Positions 52,520 to 64,000 of a stretch of DNA of 64,000 nucleotides are shown in pieces (the stretch's first letter is position 1; each line of letters starts with the position of its first letter). The position numbers and the translations under genes were made by a program. The notes under the pieces are model-generated. The model was not told where the DNA came from, did not search any database, and saw only the letters and a program-made list of their open reading frames with translations. The DNA comes from Longispora albida DSM 44784 (lineage in GTDB: Bacteria > Actinomycetota > Actinomycetes > Mycobacteriales > Micromonosporaceae): the NCBI RefSeq assembly GCF_000379825.1, contig NZ_KB903825.1:714680-778679 (forward strand), written 5' to 3'.

Positions 52520-52762
52520 CTAGGCGCCGGAGTTGGCCTTCAGCAGGAGGCCGAGGCCGATGATCGAGGCGATCCAGAGCAGGCCGGCCAGGATCGTGTA
52601 CCGGTCGAGGTTCTTCTCCGCCACCGAGGACCCGGTCAGGCTGCTGGCAGCGCCGCCGCCGAACATCGTGGACAGGCCACCACCCTTGCCGCGGTGCAGC
52701 AGGATGAGCAGGGTCAGCAGAATGCTGGTGATGATCAGCACGCTGACGAATACGTACGCCAT
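52520..52762 (-). CDS. secG: Preprotein translocase subunit SecG
   Basis: 80 residues with two membrane helices (VFVSVLIITSILLTLLILLH and YTILAGLLWIASIIGLGLLL) and the cytoplasmic loop GKGGGLSTMFGGGAASSLTG, all typical of SecG. It aids SecYEG-dependent export. It follows the peptide-binding protein gene on the same strand, within the conserved tpiA region. Confidence 0.94.
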   Translation of the reverse strand: MAYVFVSVLIITSILLTLLILLHRGKGGGLSTMFGGGAASSLTGSSVAEKNLDRYTILAGLLWIASIIGLGLLLKANSGA

Positions 52763-52921
52763 CTCAGGGGATGTCCTCTCGATAATGACCAGGCCGGGGC
52801 CGGGGTCAAGGATAACCGGCCAGCCCTGGCCCCTCTACCCCGGCCGAGATAACGAAAACCACCCAGTCCGGGAAAACCCGTAGCCACGCTCCGGGCTCAA
52901 CAACCACCTGCTCGTGCAGCC

Positions 52922-54679
52922 CTACCCGATCCACATCGCGGAGATGTCCGCTTCGCCCCAGGCTGGGTGCAGGAAGGCGTTGTGCACCTTGCTGCCGTGC
53001 AGCCGGAGGATCTTCGGGTGGTAGACCGGGATGATCGGGGCGCGCTTCTGGATCTCCTCGTCCAGCTCGCCCCACATCACGTACTGCTTGTCCAGGTTCG
53101 GCTCGGCCATCGCCGCGTCGATCCGCTTGTTGATCTCGGGATCGTTGAGCTGCGCGAAGTTCAGGTTGCCGGTCTGGGTCTTGTCCTTGGGGATGAGCCG
53201 GCCGTCGAAGTTCGGCTGGATGACGCTGGAACCGTTCGACCAGTCGGGCAGCCAGGAGGCGAAGGTCAGGTCACCCTGCTTCTGCTGCACGCCGGCCTCG
53301 ACGTAGTACGTCCGGGCGGCGAGCGGCTTGAGCTCGAGGGTGATGTCGATGAGCGCGAACGACTCGACGACGGTCGCCATCGCCCGCTGCCACTTCTTCG
53401 TGTCCTGGAAGTTGACGGTCAGGGTCTTCGCGCACGGCTTGCCGTCCTTGGCCGCCTGCTCCATCAGGGCGCGGGCCTTCTCCGGGTTGCCTTCCTCGTA
53501 CGCGTTCACCCCGTGCACGTCGAACTTCTTGTGCGCCTTGAGGTCCGGCGGGATCATCGTCGTCGCGTACTCGCCGAAGATCGAACCGCCGATCGTCGCC
53601 CGGAACCGGCGCTTGTTGAACGCCATGACCAGCGCCTGACGGCAGCGGATGTCCGGCACCTTGCTCATGTTGATCGCCATGTAGCTGGTACCCGGCACGG
53701 CGCCCGTGACCGCCCGCTTGGACAGCTCAGGGTCGTTGACGATCTGCTGGACGAAGTTCGGGGTGGCGTCGAGCTGGAGGGCGATCGAGTTCTTCGCCTC
53801 GCCCTGGTCCTTGATCAGCTCGTCGGTGACCTCTTCGTCCTGGTTCTCCCGGATGATCAGCTGGATCTTGTCCGGGTACGCCTTGCGGACGCTGTCCGTG
53901 CTCGGGTTCCAGTGCGGGTTGCGGTCCAGGATCAGCGGGCCGCCCTTGCCGTCGAAGGACTGGGCCACCTTGTACGGGCCGTTCGCGAACGGCCGGATGT
54001 CCATGTCCTTGCGGTTGATGTCCTTCTCTGGCGGGATCGGCGCCCACACCGGCATCGTCAGCGTGTAGGGGAAGTCCCCGATCGGGAACTTGAGCTTGAA
54101 CCGGACCAGCTCACCGCCCGGGCACTCGATCGAGGTCAGGCCCTTGCCGTTGTTGTTCTTGCCGACGTACGGCCCCTTGTAGCCAGCTGTGTCCGCCAGG
54201 TAGTCCTTCGGGTAGCTCGGCCCGTTCTTGTACTCGGCCGCGAACCGCCGCTCGATCCCGTACTTCACGTGCGCGCACGTGACCGGGGTGCCGTCCTCCC
54301 AGGCCACACCCTTCTTCAGGGTGAACTCCCACGTCTTGCCGCCGTCCGGCGTGCGCCCCAGGTCCGTCGCCAGGTCCGGCGCGATCTCGGAGCCCTCCGT
54401 CCCCGGCGCGTCCTTGAACGTGACCAGCGTCCGGTTGATCAGGCGGCTGACGTTCATCGCCGAGGTCAGGTACACCTCGGTCGGGTCGAGGTGGTCCAGC
54501 TGCCCGCGCAGGATCAGGTTCAGCGTGCCGCCGGCCTTCGGGGTCAGCGGCGCTGGGCTCGCCTTCTCACCGTCAGGTGTGCACGCCGAAGTCAGCCCGA
54601 CAGCCGCGGCCATGAACGCGGCTAACGTCGCGCGGCGCGCACGACGCCGCTGGCCCGTGAGAGGGGTGCCGTGGTGCAT
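52922..54679 (-). CDS. ABC transporter substrate-binding protein, family 5 (peptide type)
   Basis: 585 residues from the ATG at 54679, six bases from CGAGG; the earlier in-frame ATG is too close to that site. Lipobox GLTSAC (Cys near residue 33) after an Arg-rich N terminus. The dipeptide/oligopeptide-binding fold appears as LDHLDPTEVYLTSAMNVSRL, PVTCAHVKYGIERRF, IRPFANGPYKVAQS and RCRQALVMAFNKRRF. It has no permease or ATPase genes beside it, so it depends on a transporter encoded elsewhere or has another role. Confidence 0.88.
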   Translation of the reverse strand: MHHGTPLTGQRRRARRATLAAFMAAAVGLTSACTPDGEKASPAPLTPKAGGTLNLILRGQLDHLDPTEVYLTSAMNVSRLINRTLVTFKDAPGTEGSEIAPDLATDLGRTPDGGKTWEFTLKKGVAWEDGTPVTCAHVKYGIERRFAAEYKNGPSYPKDYLADTAGYKGPYVGKNNNGKGLTSIECPGGELVRFKLKFPIGDFPYTLTMPVWAPIPPEKDINRKDMDIRPFANGPYKVAQSFDGKGGPLILDRNPHWNPSTDSVRKAYPDKIQLIIRENQDEEVTDELIKDQGEAKNSIALQLDATPNFVQQIVNDPELSKRAVTGAVPGTSYMAINMSKVPDIRCRQALVMAFNKRRFRATIGGSIFGEYATTMIPPDLKAHKKFDVHGVNAYEEGNPEKARALMEQAAKDGKPCAKTLTVNFQDTKKWQRAMATVVESFALIDITLELKPLAARTYYVEAGVQQKQGDLTFASWLPDWSNGSSVIQPNFDGRLIPKDKTQTGNLNFAQLNDPEINKRIDAAMAEPNLDKQYVMWGELDEEIQKRAPIIPVYHPKILRLHGSKVHNAFLHPAWGEADISAMWIG

Positions 54680-54795
54680 CGTCATCCTCGGGGGTGGTTC
54701 TGGGGTCTTCAGGCGCGGCGGAACGGCCCGCTCGCAACACTCTAGGGGCAGGAACGGGGTGGAGAGAACCCACCCCGGCGACCTGCCCCGAATCG

Positions 54796-54830
54796 TGATC
54801 GCCCGGCGGCTCCGTGCCGCCGGGCGATCA
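54796..54830 (-). terminator. Terminator of the tpiA-pgk-gap operon
   Basis: TGATCGCCCGGCGGC / GCCGCCGGGCGATCA, a perfect 15-bp stem with the loop TCCGT, 79 nt beyond the tpiA stop. Confidence 0.75.
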
Positions 54831-54909
54831 CCAACGGTGAATTACTTACACAGGTTGTCCTGACAGGCCCCCGTCGTCAGCCAACCCCGGTACCGGGAAC
54901 GTTCCGTCC

Positions 54910-55695
54910 TCAGACGGTCACGTGCTCCGGGAACCGGCAGATCTTCACGAAGTCCTCGGCGTCGAGGCTCGCGCCGCCGACGAGAGCACCGTCGATGTCA
55001 GCCTTCGCCATGATGCCGGCGATGTTGGCGCCCTTCACCGAGCCGCCGTACAGGATCCGGGTCCTGGCGGCCGTGTCCGCGTCGTACAGCTCCGCGAGCT
55101 TGGCCCGCAGCGCGCCGATCACTTCCTGCGCGTCGTCCGGAGTGGCCGTGCGGCCGGTGCCGATCGCCCAGATCGGCTCGTAGGCGACGACAAGACCCGC
55201 GGCCTGCGCAGCCGTGACCCCGTCGAGAGCCGCCTCCAGCTGCGCCGTGCAGTGCGCGACGTGGCTGCCGGTCTCGCGGATGTCGAGGCCCTCGCCGACG
55301 CACAGGATCGGCGTGATCCCGTGCTTGAGCGCGGCCTTGACCTTGCTGCCGACGACCGCGTCGTCCTCGTTGTGGTACTCGCGGCGCTCCGAGTGCCCGA
55401 CCGTCACGTACGTGCAGCCGAGCTTGGCCAGCATCGCACCCGACACGTCACCGGTGTAGGCGCCGGAGTCGAACGGTGACAGGTCCTGGGCGCCGTGGAC
55501 GATCAGGAGCTTGTCGCCGTCGATCAGGGTCTGCACGCTGCGAATGTCCACAAAGGGCGGCAGCACGGCGACCTCGACGGCCTCCAGCTGCTTGTCCGTG
55601 AGGCTGAACGCGAGCTTCTGGGTCAGTGCGATGGCCTCGAGGTGGTTGAGGTTCATCTTCCAGTTACCGGCGATGAGCGGCTTGCGGCTAGACAT
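54910..55695 (-). CDS. tpiA: Triosephosphate isomerase
   Basis: 261 residues from the ATG at 55695. Catalytic residues: Lys in [10 protein letters not shown], His in [11 protein letters not shown], Glu in [18 protein letters not shown]. It overlaps pgk by 8 nt and is the last gene of gap-pgk-tpiA. Confidence 0.96.
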   Translation of the reverse strand: MSSRKPLIAGNWKMNLNHLEAIALTQKLAFSLTDKQLEAVEVAVLPPFVDIRSVQTLIDGDKLLIVHGAQDLSPFDSGAYTGDVSGAMLAKLGCTYVTVGHSERREYHNEDDAVVGSKVKAALKHGITPILCVGEGLDIRETGSHVAHCTAQLEAALDGVTAAQAAGLVVAYEPIWAIGTGRTATPDDAQEVIGALRAKLAELYDADTAARTRILYGGSVKGANIAGIMAKADIDGALVGGASLDAEDFVKICRFPEHVTV

Positions 55696-56869
55696 CCAGG
55701 GCCTCCAGACCGGGCAGCTTCTTGCCTTCCAGGTACTCCAGCGAGGCGCCGCCGCCCGTCGAGATGTGCCCGAAGGCCGTCTCGTCGAGGCCGAGCGCCC
55801 GTACCGCGGCAGCCGAGTCGCCGCCGCCCACGACACCGAGACCGTCCATCTTGGTCAGTGCCTCGGCGACGGCCCGGGTACCGGCGGCGAACGGCGCGAG
55901 CTCGAACACGCCCATCGGCCCGTTCCAGAACACGGTCTTCGCGGCCAGTACCTCCGCGGCGAACGCCGCACCCGACTCCGGCCCGATGTCCAGGCCCAGC
56001 CAGCCGGCCTCGATGCCGTCCACCGGGACGGTCTTCGTCGCGGCGTCAGCGGCGAACCGGTCAGCGATCACGACATCCGCCGGCAGCACGACCTTGCCGG
56101 TCGCGAGCAGCTCCCGGCACGCGTCGAGCTGGTCCTCCTCCAGCAGCGATGCGCCGATCTCGTGCCCCTGCGCCTTGAGGAAGGTGAAGAACATCCCGCC
56201 GCCGACCAGCAGCTTGTCCACCTTCGGCAGCAGGCTGGAGATGACGGCGAGCTTGTCGGAGACCTTGGATCCGCCGAGCACGACCACGTAGGGCCGCTCC
56301 GGCTCCCCGGTCAGCTTCCGCAGCACCTCGACCTCGCGCAGCACGAGCCCACCGGCGTAGGCCGGGATCAGCCGCGCCACGTCGTACACACTCGCGTGCT
56401 TGCGGTGCACAGCACCGAACGCGTCGTCCACATAGACGTCGGCCAGCGCGGCCAGCTCCGCGGCGAACGCGCCACGCACGGCGTCGTCCTTGCTGGTCTC
56501 CCCCGCGTTGAACCGCAGGTTCTCCAGCAGCGCCACCTGCCCGTCGCCCAGCTCGCCAACCGCCGTGGCCGCCGAAGCCCCCACAGTGTCCTCAGCGAAC
56601 GTGACGGGCTTGCCCAGCAGCTCCGACAGCCGCCGCGCGACGGGCTTCAGGGAGAACTTGGCGTCCGGCTCGCCCTTGGGGCGGCCCAGGTGGGAGGCGA
56701 GCACCACGCGGGCACCCGCCGACAGCAGCGCCGTCACGGTCGGCAGCACGGCACGGATCCGGCCGTCGTCGGTGATCTTGTCGCCGTCCAGAGGAACGTT
56801 AAGGTCGGCGCGTACCAGGACGCGCCGACCCGTCACGCCCTCGCTGAGCAGGTCATCGAGGGTCTTCAT
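55688..56869 (-). CDS. pgk: Phosphoglycerate kinase
   Basis: 393 residues. Substrate-binding [36 protein letters not shown], and the nucleotide site [12 protein letters not shown] with [13 protein letters not shown]. It follows gap by 4 nt. Confidence 0.96.
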   Translation of the reverse strand: MKTLDDLLSEGVTGRRVLVRADLNVPLDGDKITDDGRIRAVLPTVTALLSAGARVVLASHLGRPKGEPDAKFSLKPVARRLSELLGKPVTFAEDTVGASAATAVGELGDGQVALLENLRFNAGETSKDDAVRGAFAAELAALADVYVDDAFGAVHRKHASVYDVARLIPAYAGGLVLREVEVLRKLTGEPERPYVVVLGGSKVSDKLAVISSLLPKVDKLLVGGGMFFTFLKAQGHEIGASLLEEDQLDACRELLATGKVVLPADVVIADRFAADAATKTVPVDGIEAGWLGLDIGPESGAAFAAEVLAAKTVFWNGPMGVFELAPFAAGTRAVAEALTKMDGLGVVGGGDSAAAVRALGLDETAFGHISTGGGASLEYLEGKKLPGLEALDV

Positions 56870-56873
56870 CGTT

Positions 56874-58213
<1,340 letters not shown>

Positions 58214-59200
58214 TCAGACCTCGGCGGCGAGCATCTCCGGCGTCACAGCCGACTCGGTGTCCGGGATCCCCAGGTCACGGGCCCGCTTGTCGGCCAGGGC
58301 CAGCAGCCGCCTGATCCGCCCGGCGATCGCGTCCTTGGTCAGCGGCGGGTCGGCCAGCGCCCCCAGTTCCTCCAGGGAGGCCTGCCGGTGGTCGAGCCTG
58401 AGCCTTCCGGCCGCCAGCAGGTGGTTCGGCGAGTCGTTCTCCAGGATCTCCATCGCCCGCGTCACCCGGGCCGCGGCCGCGACAGCTGCCCGCGCCGAGC
58501 GGCGGAGGTTCGCGTCGTCGAAGTTCGCCAGGCGGTTCGCGGTCGCCCGCACCTCCCGGCGGACCCGCCGCTCCTCCCAGGACAGCACCGAGCTGTGCGC
58601 GCCCAGCCGGGTCAGCAGGATGCCGATCGCGTCGCCGTCCTTGACCACGACCCGGTCGACGCCCCGCACCTCGCGGGCCTTCGCGGACACGCCGATCCGC
58701 CGCGCGGCGCCGACCAGCGCCAGCGCCGACTCCGGCCCCGGGCACGTGATCTCCAGCGCGCACGACCGGCCGGGCTCCGTCAGCGAACCGTGGGCCAGGA
58801 AGGCACCCCGCCACGCCGCGATCGCGCAGCACACGCCCGCCGACACCACGTGCGGCGGCAGGCCGCGTACCGGGCGCCCCCGCACGTCCAGCAGGCCCGT
58901 CTGCCGGGCCAGCGGCTCGCCGTCCTTCACGACCCGCACGATGTAGTGGCTGCCCTTGCGCAGGCCACCGCTGGCGAGCACGTGGATCTCACTCGGGTAC
59001 CCGTACACCTCCGCGATGTCGCGGCGCAGCCGCCGGGCTACAGCGCCCGTGTCCAGCTCGGCCTCGACGACCACCCGGCCGCTGACGATGTGCAGGCCAC
59101 CGGCGAACCGCAGCAGCGCGGCCATCTCGGCCTTGCGGCAGCAGGGCTTGGGTACGTCAACACGGCTGAGCTCATCCTTGACCGCGGCTGTCATCGCCAT
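58214..59200 (-). CDS. whiA: Sporulation/cell-division regulator WhiA
   Basis: 328 residues from the ATG at 59200 ([20 protein letters not shown]). The LAGLIDADG-like N-terminal domain ([20 protein letters not shown], then [20 protein letters not shown]) is followed by a C-terminal HTH ([20 protein letters not shown]). It regulates sporulation septation together with WhiB in streptomycetes. It overlaps the yvcK gene by 29 nt. Confidence 0.95.
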   Translation of the reverse strand: MAMTAAVKDELSRVDVPKPCCRKAEMAALLRFAGGLHIVSGRVVVEAELDTGAVARRLRRDIAEVYGYPSEIHVLASGGLRKGSHYIVRVVKDGEPLARQTGLLDVRGRPVRGLPPHVVSAGVCCAIAAWRGAFLAHGSLTEPGRSCALEITCPGPESALALVGAARRIGVSAKAREVRGVDRVVVKDGDAIGILLTRLGAHSSVLSWEERRVRREVRATANRLANFDDANLRRSARAAVAAAARVTRAMEILENDSPNHLLAAGRLRLDHRQASLEELGALADPPLTKDAIAGRIRRLLALADKRARDLGIPDTESAVTPEMLAAEV

Positions 59201-60158
59201 CGCGTCGTCCACCTCGTGTGCTTCGGGCCGGCTGGCGGCCCAGGATCGGGTGCAGTGCCGCGCCGAACGCGGCCGGGTCGTGCCGGGGTGTGCCGTCGGC
59301 CATCGCGACCGGCGCGAGGACCAGGCTGGCGCCGAGCCGGGTGGCAGCGTCGGCCACCGGGCCGGGGTTACCCACGGCCCGGTCGTCGGCGAGGACCACA
59401 TCCACCCGCAGCTCCGGCATGTAAGACGTCAAAGTCGCGAGGTGGTCCGCCAGGGACAGCCCCGCTGTTTCCTTCTCGGCTGCCAGGTTCAACGTCACGA
59501 GGCGGCGTGCGTCACTGGCTGCGATGGCCGCGCGTAACTCGGGTACCAGCAGGTGCGGGATCAGGCTCGTGAACCACGACCCCGGCCCGAACACCAGCCA
59601 GTCGGCGTCCCGTACCGCCGCGAGCGCCTCGGCACACGCCGGAGGTGCCGGCGGAACGAGCCGGACGACCTCCACGTTCCCCGGGGTCACGGCCACCTCG
59701 TGCTGCCCGCGGACCGTGACGAGCCGCCCCGGTTCCAGCCCGGAGACGTCCGCCTCGATCGCCAGTGGCGCCCGCGCCATCGGCAGCACGCGCCCGCACG
59801 TCTCCAGCAGTTCCCCCGCGTGGTCCAGCGCGGCCACTGGATCGCCCAGCAGCTCCATCAGCCCAACGAGTACCAGGTTCCCCACGGCATGGCCTGCCAG
59901 CGGATCAGTACCGACGAAGCGGTGCTGCAACAGCTCAGCCGTGAGCAGCCGGTCCTCGCCGGACAGCGCGGCCAGCGCCTGCCGCAGGTCGCCAGGAGGC
60001 AGCGCACCACGCTCGGCACGTAACCGCCCCGAGGACCCGCCGTCGTCAGCGACCGTCACGACGGCGGTGATCTCCAGCCCGAGACTGGGCTGGATCTCCC
60101 GCAGTGCCCGCAACGCGGCGCCGAGCCCGTGCCCGCCACCGAACGCGACTACCTTCAC
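59172..60158 (-). CDS. yvcK: YvcK/CofD-like protein (gluconeogenesis factor)
   Basis: 328 residues from the GTG at 60158; an earlier GTG at 60167 is possible. Nucleotide-sugar-binding [14 protein letters not shown] and [20 protein letters not shown]. The family member YvcK binds UDP-GlcNAc and influences carbon flow and cell-wall synthesis. Conserved order rapZ-yvcK-whiA. Confidence 0.93.
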   Translation of the reverse strand: MKVVAFGGGHGLGAALRALREIQPSLGLEITAVVTVADDGGSSGRLRAERGALPPGDLRQALAALSGEDRLLTAELLQHRFVGTDPLAGHAVGNLVLVGLMELLGDPVAALDHAGELLETCGRVLPMARAPLAIEADVSGLEPGRLVTVRGQHEVAVTPGNVEVVRLVPPAPPACAEALAAVRDADWLVFGPGSWFTSLIPHLLVPELRAAIAASDARRLVTLNLAAEKETAGLSLADHLATLTSYMPELRVDVVLADDRAVGNPGPVADAATRLGASLVLAPVAMADGTPRHDPAAFGAALHPILGRQPARSTRGGRRDGDDSRGQG

Positions 60159-60192
60159 CGGCGCCACCTCACCCAGGCCTGCCCCCGGCTGC

Positions 60193-61077
60193 TCACTCGC
60201 GCCCCAGGTCACGATGCTGAGCGTGTGCCGAGACGCCGGCGCTGCGCAGCCGCTGCGCCAGCTCCTCGGAGATCGCGACGCTGCGGTGCTTGCCGCCCGT
60301 GCAGCCGACCCCCACGGTGATGTACCGCTTCGCCTCCCGCTCGAACCCGGCCATCGTGCCCAGCAGCAGGCGTACGTAGTCATCCACAAAGGACGAAGCC
60401 CCCGGCTGCCCCAGCACGTAGTCGCTCACGGCGGACTCCCGCCCGGTACGCTCCCGCAGCTCCGGCACCCAGAACGGGTTCGGCAGGAAGCGCGCGTCCA
60501 GCACGAAGTCGGCGTCCACCGGCAGCCCGTACTTGAACCCGAACGACAGCACGGTCACCACCAGCTGCCGCGCCTCCGGAGTCGCGAACAGCTCCTCCAC
60601 GCGCGCCCGCAGCTGGTTCACGTTCAGATGACTGGTATCGATCAGCACGTCGGCCTGCTCGCGTGCCTCCGCCAGCAGCTTCTGCTCCGCCTCGATCCCG
60701 TCGGACAGCCGCCCCTCGCCCTGCAGCGGGTGGGAACGCCGCACGTTCTCGAACCGGCGGACCAGGACGTCCGGGTCGGCGTCCACGAACACGACCTTCG
60801 GCCGGAAACCACGCTCCCGCAGATCCCGCACGGCACCGGACAGATCGGTGGAGAAAGCCCTGCTCCGCACGTCGAGCACCATGCCCGTCCGCCGGGCGGG
60901 CTCACCAGCCTCGAAAGCCAGCTCGGCCATCGGGACCAGCATCGTCTGCGGCAGGTTGTCCACCACGTAGTACCCGACGTTCTCCAGCGCCCGGGCCACA
61001 GTACTGCGCCCGCCGCCAGACACGCCGGTGACGATCACCAGGTCCAGGTCTCCCCGGCCGGAACCCTCCGCAGTCAC
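60193..61077 (-). CDS. rapZ: RNase adapter RapZ
   Basis: 294 residues from a GTG overlapping the uvrC stop. Walker [17 protein letters not shown], in which the usual Ala of GxSGAG is Gly, a conservative change. Walker B-like [16 protein letters not shown] and the C-terminal [20 protein letters not shown] complete the protein. In E. coli RapZ controls glucosamine-6-phosphate synthase levels; the actinobacterial role is less clear. Confidence 0.94.
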   Translation of the reverse strand: MTAEGSGRGDLDLVIVTGVSGGGRSTVARALENVGYYVVDNLPQTMLVPMAELAFEAGEPARRTGMVLDVRSRAFSTDLSGAVRDLRERGFRPKVVFVDADPDVLVRRFENVRRSHPLQGEGRLSDGIEAEQKLLAEAREQADVLIDTSHLNVNQLRARVEELFATPEARQLVVTVLSFGFKYGLPVDADFVLDARFLPNPFWVPELRERTGRESAVSDYVLGQPGASSFVDDYVRLLLGTMAGFEREAKRYITVGVGCTGGKHRSVAISEELAQRLRSAGVSAHAQHRDLGRE

Positions 61078-63077
61078 TGCTCCCCCTCACGAGTAACGCC
61101 CTGCACCACGCTCATGTCCTGCACAGCGCCGATGTCCGGAATAACGCCGGTACTGTCCGATTCGCCAGTGTCCCCTGCCGGGCCGGACTGCTCACCAGCA
61201 CCCCCTGACCCAGCGGGCTGGGCCACCGCGCTAGTCTGCCCCGCCCCCGCAAGGGCCGCCAGCACGGCCTCGGCGGTCCTCGGCCCGATCCCCGGCACTT
61301 CGGAGATCTCGGCCAGGCTCGCGGCCGCCAGCTTCTTCAACGATCCGAACCGCTTCAGGAGCGCCTTCTTCCGGATCTCCCCCAGCCCGGCCACGTCGTC
61401 CAGCGCCGAGGCCGTCATCCGCTTCGACCGCCGCTCACGGTGGAAGGTGATCGCGAACCGGTGCGCCTCGTCCCGCAGCCGCTGCAGCAGATACAGCCCC
61501 TCGGACGTCCGGGGCAGGATCACCGGGAACTCGTCGTCCGGCAGCCACACCTCTTCCAGCCGCTTCGCGAGGCCCACCACAGCCACATCGGTGATCTCCA
61601 GCCCAGCAAGCGTGGTCGCGGCCGCCCCGACCTGAGGCGCACCACCATCCACCACAATCAGATTCGGCGGATACACGAACCCCTTGCTCTCCTGCTTCTG
61701 CGTGAACCGCCGCCGCAGCACCTCACCCATCGCCGAAAGATCATCCGTAGCCCCGCGAATAATGAACCGCCGGTACTCACTCTTCCTCGGCACACCGTCC
61801 TCGAAGACGACCATGCTCGCCACGACATCCGTGCCCTGGAGCTGCGACACGTCGTAGCACTCGACCCGCAGCGGCGCGCTGTCCAGCTCCAGCGCCGTCG
61901 TCAGCTCCTCCAGTGCCTTGCCCCGCAGGCTCAGATCCCCGGCCCGCTTCAGCTTGTGCTGGGCCAGGGCCTGCTCAGCGTTCCTGGTCACCGTCTCCAG
62001 CAGCGCACGCTTGTCCCCCCGCTGCGGAATCTTCAGCTGTACCCGTGAGCCACGCAACCCCGACAGCCAGTCAGCCAGCGCGTCAGCGTCACCCGGCAGC
62101 TCCGGCACCAGCACCTCACGCGGCGGCTCGCTCCCATCGCCGTACACCTGGGTACAGAACTGGTGCACCAGCGCACCCGGCTCCAGGTCCTCGACCTTCT
62201 CGACGATCCAGCCCCGCTGCCCCCGCACGCGCCCAGCCCGCACGTGGAACACCTGCACCGAAGCCTGCAGCGGGTCCTCGGCGAACGCGACGACATCAGC
62301 ATCCGTCGCCTCGTCGAAGACGACAGCCTGCTTCTCCATCGCCTTCCTGAGCGCCGTCACATCGTCCCGCAGCCGGGCCGCCCGCTCGAACTCCAGCTCC
62401 TCCGCGGCCTCGGCCATCTCCCGCTCCAGCCGCCGGATCATCACATCCGACTTGCCGGCCATGAAGTCGCAGAAGTCCTCGACGATCTCCCGGTGCTCGG
62501 CGGCGCTCACCCGCCCCACACACGGCGCGGAACACTTCCCGATGTACCCGAGCAGGCACGGCCGGTCGATCTTCGCCGCCCGCGCGAACACGCCCTTCGA
62601 GCACGTCCGCGCCGGGAACACCCGCAGCAGCAGGTCCAGCGTCTCCCGGATCGCCCAGGCGTGCGAGTACGGCCCGAAGTACCTGACGCCCTTACGCTTC
62701 GCCTCCCGCAGCACCAGCAGCCGCGGATACTCCTCGTCCAGCGTCACCGCGAGGTAGGGATACGTCTTGTCGTCCCGGTACCGCACGTTGAACCGGGGGT
62801 CGAACTCCTTGATCCAGGCGTACTCCAGCTGCAGCGCCTCGACCTCGGTGCTCACCACGACCCACTCGACCCGGCAGGCCGTGGTGACCATCTGGTACGT
62901 ACGGGGATGCAGCGTGGCCGGATCAGCGAAGTACGAGCTGAGCCTGCTCCGCAGGTTCTTCGCCTTGCCGACGTAGATCACCCGGTCGCCCGGATCGAAG
63001 AACCGGTACACCCCCGGAGACGTGGGGATCGTCCCCGGAGCAGGACGATAAGGCAGAACGGTCGCGGATTCCGGCAC
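61074..63077 (-). CDS. uvrC: Excinuclease ABC subunit UvrC
   Basis: 667 residues from a GTG. Order: GIY-YIG nuclease ([20 protein letters not shown]), Cys-rich region ([19 protein letters not shown]), UVR motif (about 205-240), the RNase H-like endonuclease domain ([40 protein letters not shown]) and tandem HhH ([20 protein letters not shown]). A Gly/Ser-rich C-terminal tail follows. It makes both incisions in nucleotide excision repair. Confidence 0.96.
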   Translation of the reverse strand: MPESATVLPYRPAPGTIPTSPGVYRFFDPGDRVIYVGKAKNLRSRLSSYFADPATLHPRTYQMVTTACRVEWVVVSTEVEALQLEYAWIKEFDPRFNVRYRDDKTYPYLAVTLDEEYPRLLVLREAKRKGVRYFGPYSHAWAIRETLDLLLRVFPARTCSKGVFARAAKIDRPCLLGYIGKCSAPCVGRVSAAEHREIVEDFCDFMAGKSDVMIRRLEREMAEAAEELEFERAARLRDDVTALRKAMEKQAVVFDEATDADVVAFAEDPLQASVQVFHVRAGRVRGQRGWIVEKVEDLEPGALVHQFCTQVYGDGSEPPREVLVPELPGDADALADWLSGLRGSRVQLKIPQRGDKRALLETVTRNAEQALAQHKLKRAGDLSLRGKALEELTTALELDSAPLRVECYDVSQLQGTDVVASMVVFEDGVPRKSEYRRFIIRGATDDLSAMGEVLRRRFTQKQESKGFVYPPNLIVVDGGAPQVGAAATTLAGLEITDVAVVGLAKRLEEVWLPDDEFPVILPRTSEGLYLLQRLRDEAHRFAITFHRERRSKRMTASALDDVAGLGEIRKKALLKRFGSLKKLAAASLAEISEVPGIGPRTAEAVLAALAGAGQTSAVAQPAGSGGAGEQSGPAGDTGESDSTGVIPDIGAVQDMSVVQGVTREGEQ

Positions 63078-63098
63078 CGTACGAGACTAGCTCCGTCC

Positions 63099-63608
63099 TC
63101 ACGCCCTGGCGATCTCGTCCCCGGTGACCTTCACCTGTACCGGGTTCAGCCCCTTGGTCGCCGGCCCCTTGACCAGCGAACCGTCCTCGGCCTTGAACGT
63201 CGAACCGTGATTCGGGCAGACAATCAGCCCACCCGACGGCGGATCCACAATGGTCCCCTGGTGCGTGCACCGGGCACTGAAAGCCTTGATAACACCGGCC
63301 TGCGGCTGTACGAGCAGCACATTGCCCACCAGCTTCCCGCCACCGACCGGCACCTCGGAAACCTTCGCCAGCGCCTGGCCACCACCGGTACCCCCCGTCG
63401 CGCCCGGCGTCGAGCCACCCCCGGCCGGCGGCGTCGCCTGCCCGCCATTCCCCGCGTTACCAGAGTCCTGAGCACCGTTCTTCTTGTCGTCGGACCCGCC
63501 GCACCCCGCGAGCACGGCAGCCGCCCCCAGCGCCCCGGTACCCACCAGCACCGCCCGCCGGCACAGTCCACCACCAGTCATCGCAAGCCCAGCACTCGTC
63601 TCAGTCAT
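63099..63608 (-). CDS. Rieske [2Fe-2S] lipoprotein with Tat-like signal
   Basis: 169 residues. The N terminus has an RR pair followed by a hydrophobic run and lipobox VLAGC (Cys near residue 36), then a long Gly/Thr/Pro-rich linker. The Rieske domain has CTHQGTIVDPPSGGLIVCPN followed by HGS, the CxH...CxxH ligand set. It is probably exported folded and attached to the membrane. Partner unknown; many actinobacteria have such a protein beside uvrC or an rRNA operon. Confidence 0.88.
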   Translation of the reverse strand: MTETSAGLAMTGGGLCRRAVLVGTGALGAAAVLAGCGGSDDKKNGAQDSGNAGNGGQATPPAGGGSTPGATGGTGGGQALAKVSEVPVGGGKLVGNVLLVQPQAGVIKAFSARCTHQGTIVDPPSGGLIVCPNHGSTFKAEDGSLVKGPATKGLNPVQVKVTGDEIARA

Positions 63609-63683
63609 GCCTCACAGCATGCCGCCTCCCAGTACCAGCTGCCCAGCCTTCTTACACACCTCTCAGGAAGTCTCCAGGCACAA

Positions 63684-63724
63684 CAGAAGCAGGCCCGACC
63701 ACATTGTGGTCGGGCCTGCTTCTG
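63684..63724 (-). terminator. rRNA operon terminator
   Basis: A perfect 20-bp stem (arm starting CAGAAGCAGGCCCGACC) with a one-base loop, 9 nt beyond the 5S 3' end on the minus strand. The usual strong terminator of an rRNA operon. Confidence 0.85.
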
Positions 63725-63733
63725 AATGTATGT

Positions 63734-63850
63734 CCGGCGGTGTCCTACTCTCCCACCCCGTCCCCGGGGCAGTACCATCGGCGCTGAAGGGCTTAGCTTC
63801 CGGGTTCGGAATGTTACCGGGCGTTTCCCCTTCGCTATGACCGCCGTAAC
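63734..63850 (-). rRNA. rrf: 5S ribosomal RNA
   Basis: On the minus strand the sequence starts GTTACGGCGGTCATAGCG and ends GGACACCGCCGGAC, with the terminal stem formed by GGCGGT / ACCGCC. Length about 117 nt, normal for actinobacteria; ends are placed to within one or two bases. Confidence 0.93.
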
Positions 63851-63965
63851 CCTGCGGAACCAACCCCAAACCTGGTCCGGGTTCTCACCTGCTGGTGAAC
63901 CCCGATGGTTTGGTGGTTGTTTTTCCAGAACCGGATAGTGGACGCGAAACATTCTTGATTGCGGT

Positions 63966-64000
63966 GCTGGGTAAGCCACTCGGCCTATTAGTACCAGTCA
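63966..64000 (-). rRNA. rrl: 23S ribosomal RNA, 3' end only
   Basis: The minus strand reads TGACTGGTACTAATAGGCCG, then AGTGGCTTACCC, matching the conserved 3' end of 23S rRNA. The rest lies beyond the window. The 115-nt spacer to 5S contains no tRNA. Confidence 0.88.

Overview
This 64 kb window is chromosomal DNA of a high-GC actinomycete. The gene content points to the Actinomycetota: an rbpA RNA-polymerase-binding protein, whiA-yvcK-rapZ-uvrC, opcA beside zwf, an acVLRF1-type peptidyl-tRNA hydrolase, and a suf operon with an internal Rieske protein and a SufR regulator. The overall style (many GTG/TTG starts, tightly overlapping genes, perfect hairpins between convergent genes) suggests Micromonosporales or a relative, but genus cannot be fixed from the sequence alone. 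No phage, CRISPR array, transposase or tRNA gene was seen.

Layout. 0-8.2 kb: an aspartate decarboxylase/aspartate-alanine exchanger pair (aspT-aspD, cut by the left edge), a secreted beta-propeller-like protein, an ABC exporter, an enoyl-CoA hydratase with a small HTH protein, and a polytopic membrane protein. 8.2-24.8 kb is mostly accessory: an ABC-F ATPase, a neutral zinc metallopeptidase, a LuxR-type regulator plus membrane protein flanked by a duplicated peptidase tail, two unrecognised genes, a secreted GH5 glycosidase, an alpha/beta hydrolase, a second ABC-F gene with an attenuator-like leader, a MarR/MFS pair with a clear operator, and small housekeeping-repair genes (acVLRF1, GNAT, AlkD-like, CGNR). 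24.8-27.7 kb: a large surface protein with repeats, a Pro/Ser stalk and an IPVTG sorting-like tail. 28.1-34.6 kb: the complete sufR-sufB-sufD-Rieske-sufC-sufS-sufU-sufT operon for Fe-S assembly. 34.7-41.4 kb: a membrane protein behind paired palindromic operators, ctaA (heme A synthase), an ssu-type sulfonate/nitrate-family ABC importer behind a CTACT-N5-AGTAG site, a tiny secreted Cys peptide, a lipoprotein hydrolase, an ATP-grasp protein and a short conserved protein.

41.5-63.6 kb is the conserved central-carbon block: ctaB (heme O synthase) divergent from tkt-tal-pgi-zwf-opcA and pgl (pentose phosphate pathway), then in the opposite direction rbpA, secG, a peptide-type ABC binding protein, tpiA-pgk-gap (lower glycolysis) and whiA-yvcK-rapZ-uvrC, followed by a Rieske lipoprotein. 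The right end runs into an rRNA operon on the minus strand (5S, then the 3' end of 23S) with a strong terminator.

The most notable non-gene signals are: the leader of the second ABC-F gene, with a six-codon ORF that starts close to the predicted transcription start; a near-perfect 41-nt copy of the zinc-peptidase 3' end located 1.7 kb downstream; two clear regulator operators without an obvious local regulator; a perfect 42-nt palindrome; and families of short degenerate repeats on both sides of pgl, in opposite orientations.
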